A stretch of 39,839 nucleotides of DNA from an uncultured Collinsella sp. (GTDB taxonomy: Bacteria; Actinomycetota; Coriobacteriia; Coriobacteriales; Coriobacteriaceae), in assembly GCA_937923795.1 (NCBI GenBank), contig CALDWI010000052.1, forward strand, positions 1 through 39,839, read 5' to 3'. Below the pieces are notes generated by a model, which searched no databases, was not told the origin of the DNA, and saw nothing but the letters and a program-made list of their open reading frames with translations. A program made the translations under genes and the position numbers. Shown one piece after another: positions 37,353 through 39,839 of this stretch (within the stretch, counting starts at the first letter, position 1; each line of letters opens with the position of its first letter).

Positions 37353-38318
37353 CTAGTACGTCGCCTTGTAACGGTTGACCTTCTCGCGATAGTCGCGTGT
37401 GTCGGTCTCGCGCAGCTTGGTCATGGCATCGCGCTCGTCATCGGATAGGTTCGTGGGGACCTGCACCTTGATCTCGACGAGCAGCGCGCCTGTGCGGCCA
37501 CGGTGCTTAACGTCGGGCGCCCCCATTTCCTTAAAGCGGAACTTCTTGCCCGTCTGGGTACCCGCGGGCACCTTCAGACGAACCGTCGCACCGCCGGGCG
37601 TCGGCACGTCCACCGTGCAGCCGAGCGCCGCCTCATAGACCGAGACCGGTACCTCCATAGTCACGTCGGCACCTTTACGCTTAAACAGCGGGTGCTCCTC
37701 CACATGCGTGGTCACGACCAGGTCGCCGCGCTCGCCACCCGCAACGCCATACTCGCCGCGACGCTTGTAGCGCAGCTTGCCGCCGTCGACCGCACCCGCA
37801 GGCACCGAAACCGTGATGGTCTGCTGCTCGCCCGTCGAGGGAATGCGGTAGGTGACCTTGTGCGTCACGCCGCGAAACGCGTCCTCGGCCGTCACGTCGA
37901 CAGTCAGCGACAGGTCGCCGCCCTTGCGCGCGCGGTTGCGGCCCGCACCGGCACCGGCAGCGCCCGCGGCCCCGGCAAAGCCCGAGCCCCAATCGCTGCC
38001 CCAGGCGCCGTTGCCGCTAAAGATGCTGTCGAAGATATCGCCCCAGCCGCTCGCGCCGGCACCGGCGCCGTAGCCACCGCTATACGCGCCGCCCGCGCCC
38101 GGCATGCCGCCGAACATGAGCATCTGGTCGTACTCTTTGCGCTTCTTCTCGTCCGAAAGCGTCTCGTAGGCCTCGCTAATCTCCTTGAACTTGGCCTCGT
38201 CGCCGCCGGCATCGGGGTGATATTTTTGCGCGAGCTTGCGAAACGCGCTCTTGATCTCTTTGTCGGAGGCGCTCTTGGATACGCCCAGGATGTCATAGAA
38301 GGTTTTGCCTGCAGCCAT
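37353..38318 (-). CDS. dnaJ: DnaJ-type co-chaperone without zinc finger
   Basis: J-domain proteins deliver clients to DnaK and trigger its ATPase. The 321-residue product has a J domain (about 6-72) with HPD (34-36), a Gly/Ala/Ser-rich region (about 75-145), and two C-terminal substrate domains (about 155-300, KGGDLSLTVDVTAEDAFRGVTHKV ... GDLVVTTHVEEHPLFKRKGAD). The four CxxCxGxG zinc repeats of classical DnaJ are absent, so it is of the CbpA or type II class even though it holds the dnaJ place. AGGAGAGGAG before ATG 38318 sets the start. A terminator-like hairpin stands between it and grpE. Confidence 0.93.
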   Translation of the reverse strand: MAAGKTFYDILGVSKSASDKEIKSAFRKLAQKYHPDAGGDEAKFKEISEAYETLSDEKKRKEYDQMLMFGGMPGAGGAYSGGYGAGAGASGWGDIFDSIFSGNGAWGSDWGSGFAGAAGAAGAGAGRNRARKGGDLSLTVDVTAEDAFRGVTHKVTYRIPSTGEQQTITVSVPAGAVDGGKLRYKRRGEYGVAGGERGDLVVTTHVEEHPLFKRKGADVTMEVPVSVYEAALGCTVDVPTPGGATVRLKVPAGTQTGKKFRFKEMGAPDVKHRGRTGALLVEIKVQVPTNLSDDERDAMTKLRETDTRDYREKVNRYKATY

Positions 38319-38387
38319 CGTAGCTCCTCTCCTGTTACGTCCGCCGTCCAGCGGGCGACGGCTCATGCTTTCATATGGCACTAGGCC

Positions 38388-38420
38388 AGAAAGGGCCCCG
38401 GGTGTTGCCCCGGGGCCCTT
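38388..38420 (-). terminator. Intra-operon terminator between grpE and dnaJ
   Basis: AAGGGCCCCGGG and CCCGGGGCCCTT form a 12-bp stem with a 6-base loop starting six bases after the grpE stop; TTTCTGG follows on the minus strand. The T-run is short, so partial termination is likely, lowering dnaJ-hspR relative to dnaK-grpE. Confidence 0.7.
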
Positions 38421-38425
38421 CTCAA

Positions 38426-39268
38426 TTACTCCTCGGTGCTCTCGGCCGTATCGGCCGCGGCATCCTCGGGCGCCGCTTCGGGCTCCGGTGCGGGGCGCTT
38501 CTCGCCACCGTAGGTCACCGTCACCATCGCGGAGCGCAGGATGCGATCCGCCATGCGGTAGCCCTTCTGGTACACGTCGTTGACGGTCTCGTCGTACTGC
38601 GATGCGTCCTCGACGCGACCCACAGCCTGATGCTCAAGCGGATCAAACGCCTCGCCCTTGGGGTCGATGGGCTCAACGCCCTCGTGCGCAAACACATCGA
38701 GCAGCTTGGCATGTACCGCGTCAACGCCATCGACGAACTGCTTAAAGTCGTCGGAAAGCTCTTGGCTGCGGGCATGGTCGATCGCGCGCTCAATATCGTC
38801 AATCACCGGCAACAGCGCGGTGACAAGCTTCTCGGTCGCGCGCTCGCGCTCGGCAAGGCGCTCGTTGGCGGTGCGGCGACGGAAGTTCTCCCAGTCGGCC
38901 TGCAGGCGGGCGGTGCGCTCGGTAGCGTCCTTCGCCTTGTCCTCGGCGGCCTTCTGAGCCTCTGCCGCAGCGTCGAGCTCATTGCGCACGTCGGCAAGCT
39001 CCTTTTGGGCCTGCTCGAACTTGAGCTTAAAGTCGTTGTCGGCGGCTTCCTCACCGGCGCGGATAGCAGCTTCCACCATCTCGTCCTCGGTCATCGTCGC
39101 CTCCTTGTTGGAATCCTCTACCTGGTTCTCGGCAGCCTCGGCGGCCTCGGCCTCGTTGGCCTCGGTATCGTCGACGGCCTCTACGGGAATCTTCACGTCC
39201 TTCTCCTCAGAGTCAACGGGGGCGGCGCCAGCGGCAGCCGCCTCCGTGCGAGCTTTACGGGCGGACAT
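38426..39268 (-). CDS. grpE: Nucleotide exchange factor GrpE
   Basis: GrpE releases ADP from DnaK. The 280-residue product has an acidic Ala/Glu-rich N-terminus (about 1-75), a long coiled coil (about 80-140), the GrpE core (RLQADWENFRRRTANERLAERERATEKLVTALLPVIDDIERAI, then GVEPIDPKGEAFDPLEHQAV and VYQKGYRMADRILRSAMVTV), and an acidic tail. It is longer than the usual 190-200 residues because of both tails. It begins two bases after the dnaK stop, with GAGG inside the dnaK end serving as ribosome site. Confidence 0.97.
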   Translation of the reverse strand: MSARKARTEAAAAGAAPVDSEEKDVKIPVEAVDDTEANEAEAAEAAENQVEDSNKEATMTEDEMVEAAIRAGEEAADNDFKLKFEQAQKELADVRNELDAAAEAQKAAEDKAKDATERTARLQADWENFRRRTANERLAERERATEKLVTALLPVIDDIERAIDHARSQELSDDFKQFVDGVDAVHAKLLDVFAHEGVEPIDPKGEAFDPLEHQAVGRVEDASQYDETVNDVYQKGYRMADRILRSAMVTVTYGGEKRPAPEPEAAPEDAAADTAESTEE

Positions 39269-39270
39269 GA

Positions 39271-39839
<569 letters not shown>

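Overview
The window looks like a chromosomal segment of a high-GC actinobacterium of the class Coriobacteriia, most likely Collinsella or a close relative. Three things point there. The chaperone operon runs dnaK-grpE-dnaJ-hspR, the actinobacterial order. There is an actinobacterial FHA / PP2C phosphatase / RodA-PBP / PASTA-kinase cluster. A mannose-type PTS operon with its DUF956 partner is also present. The genus is inferred from gene content and style, not from a database search.

Layout. At 1-1283 (minus) a protein kinase, cut by the window edge, overlaps an unrecognised membrane protein. At 1529-5771 (minus) lie recR, ybaB and dnaX, interrupted by a small plus-strand membrane-protein gene. 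At 5888-16812 (plus) a PH-like membrane protein is followed by the signalling and cell-wall cluster: multi-pass Ser/Thr kinase, FhaA-like, FhaB-like, PP2C phosphatase, a single-ORF FtsW/RodA-PBP fusion, and a kinase with four PASTA repeats. A strong terminator ends it. At 16936-17186 is tRNA-Arg(CCU) with a duplicated 3' end plus terminator. At 17322-20604 (minus) are mannose-family PTS IIAB, IIC, IID and a DUF956 protein. At 20942-26266 come hypA, a 925-residue multi-cluster Fe-S/FAD oxidoreductase, a divergent TetR regulator and a multi-pass membrane protein. TetR-type palindromes sit between the divergent genes.

At 26500-29422 are an unrecognised membrane protein and an AAA/DUF4143 ATPase whose promoter lies inside a perfect 24-bp inverted repeat. 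At 29757-32713 are a 64-residue protein and clpB. At 33181-33849 a small membrane protein is flanked by palindromic elements. At 34123-36423 is a YbhJ-like aconitase-family hydratase. At 36864 to the right edge (minus) are hspR, dnaJ, grpE and the 3' end of dnaK.

How the parts work together. The 6.7-16.8 kb cluster can be read as one signalling module: kinases phosphorylate, the PP2C enzyme dephosphorylates, FHA proteins bind phosphothreonine, and the output is peptidoglycan elongation or division through the fused glycosyltransferase-transpeptidase. The right-hand end is protein quality control (ClpB, DnaK, GrpE, DnaJ) with its likely repressor HspR.

The most unusual material is intergenic. 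There are several families of long, near-perfect palindromic elements. One 33-bp hairpin occurs twice in exactly opposite orientation around a single gene, and several elements share a GGGGAC core. The other candidate system is the TetR / giant oxidoreductase / membrane-protein locus. No CRISPR array, transposase, integrase, rRNA gene or origin was seen.
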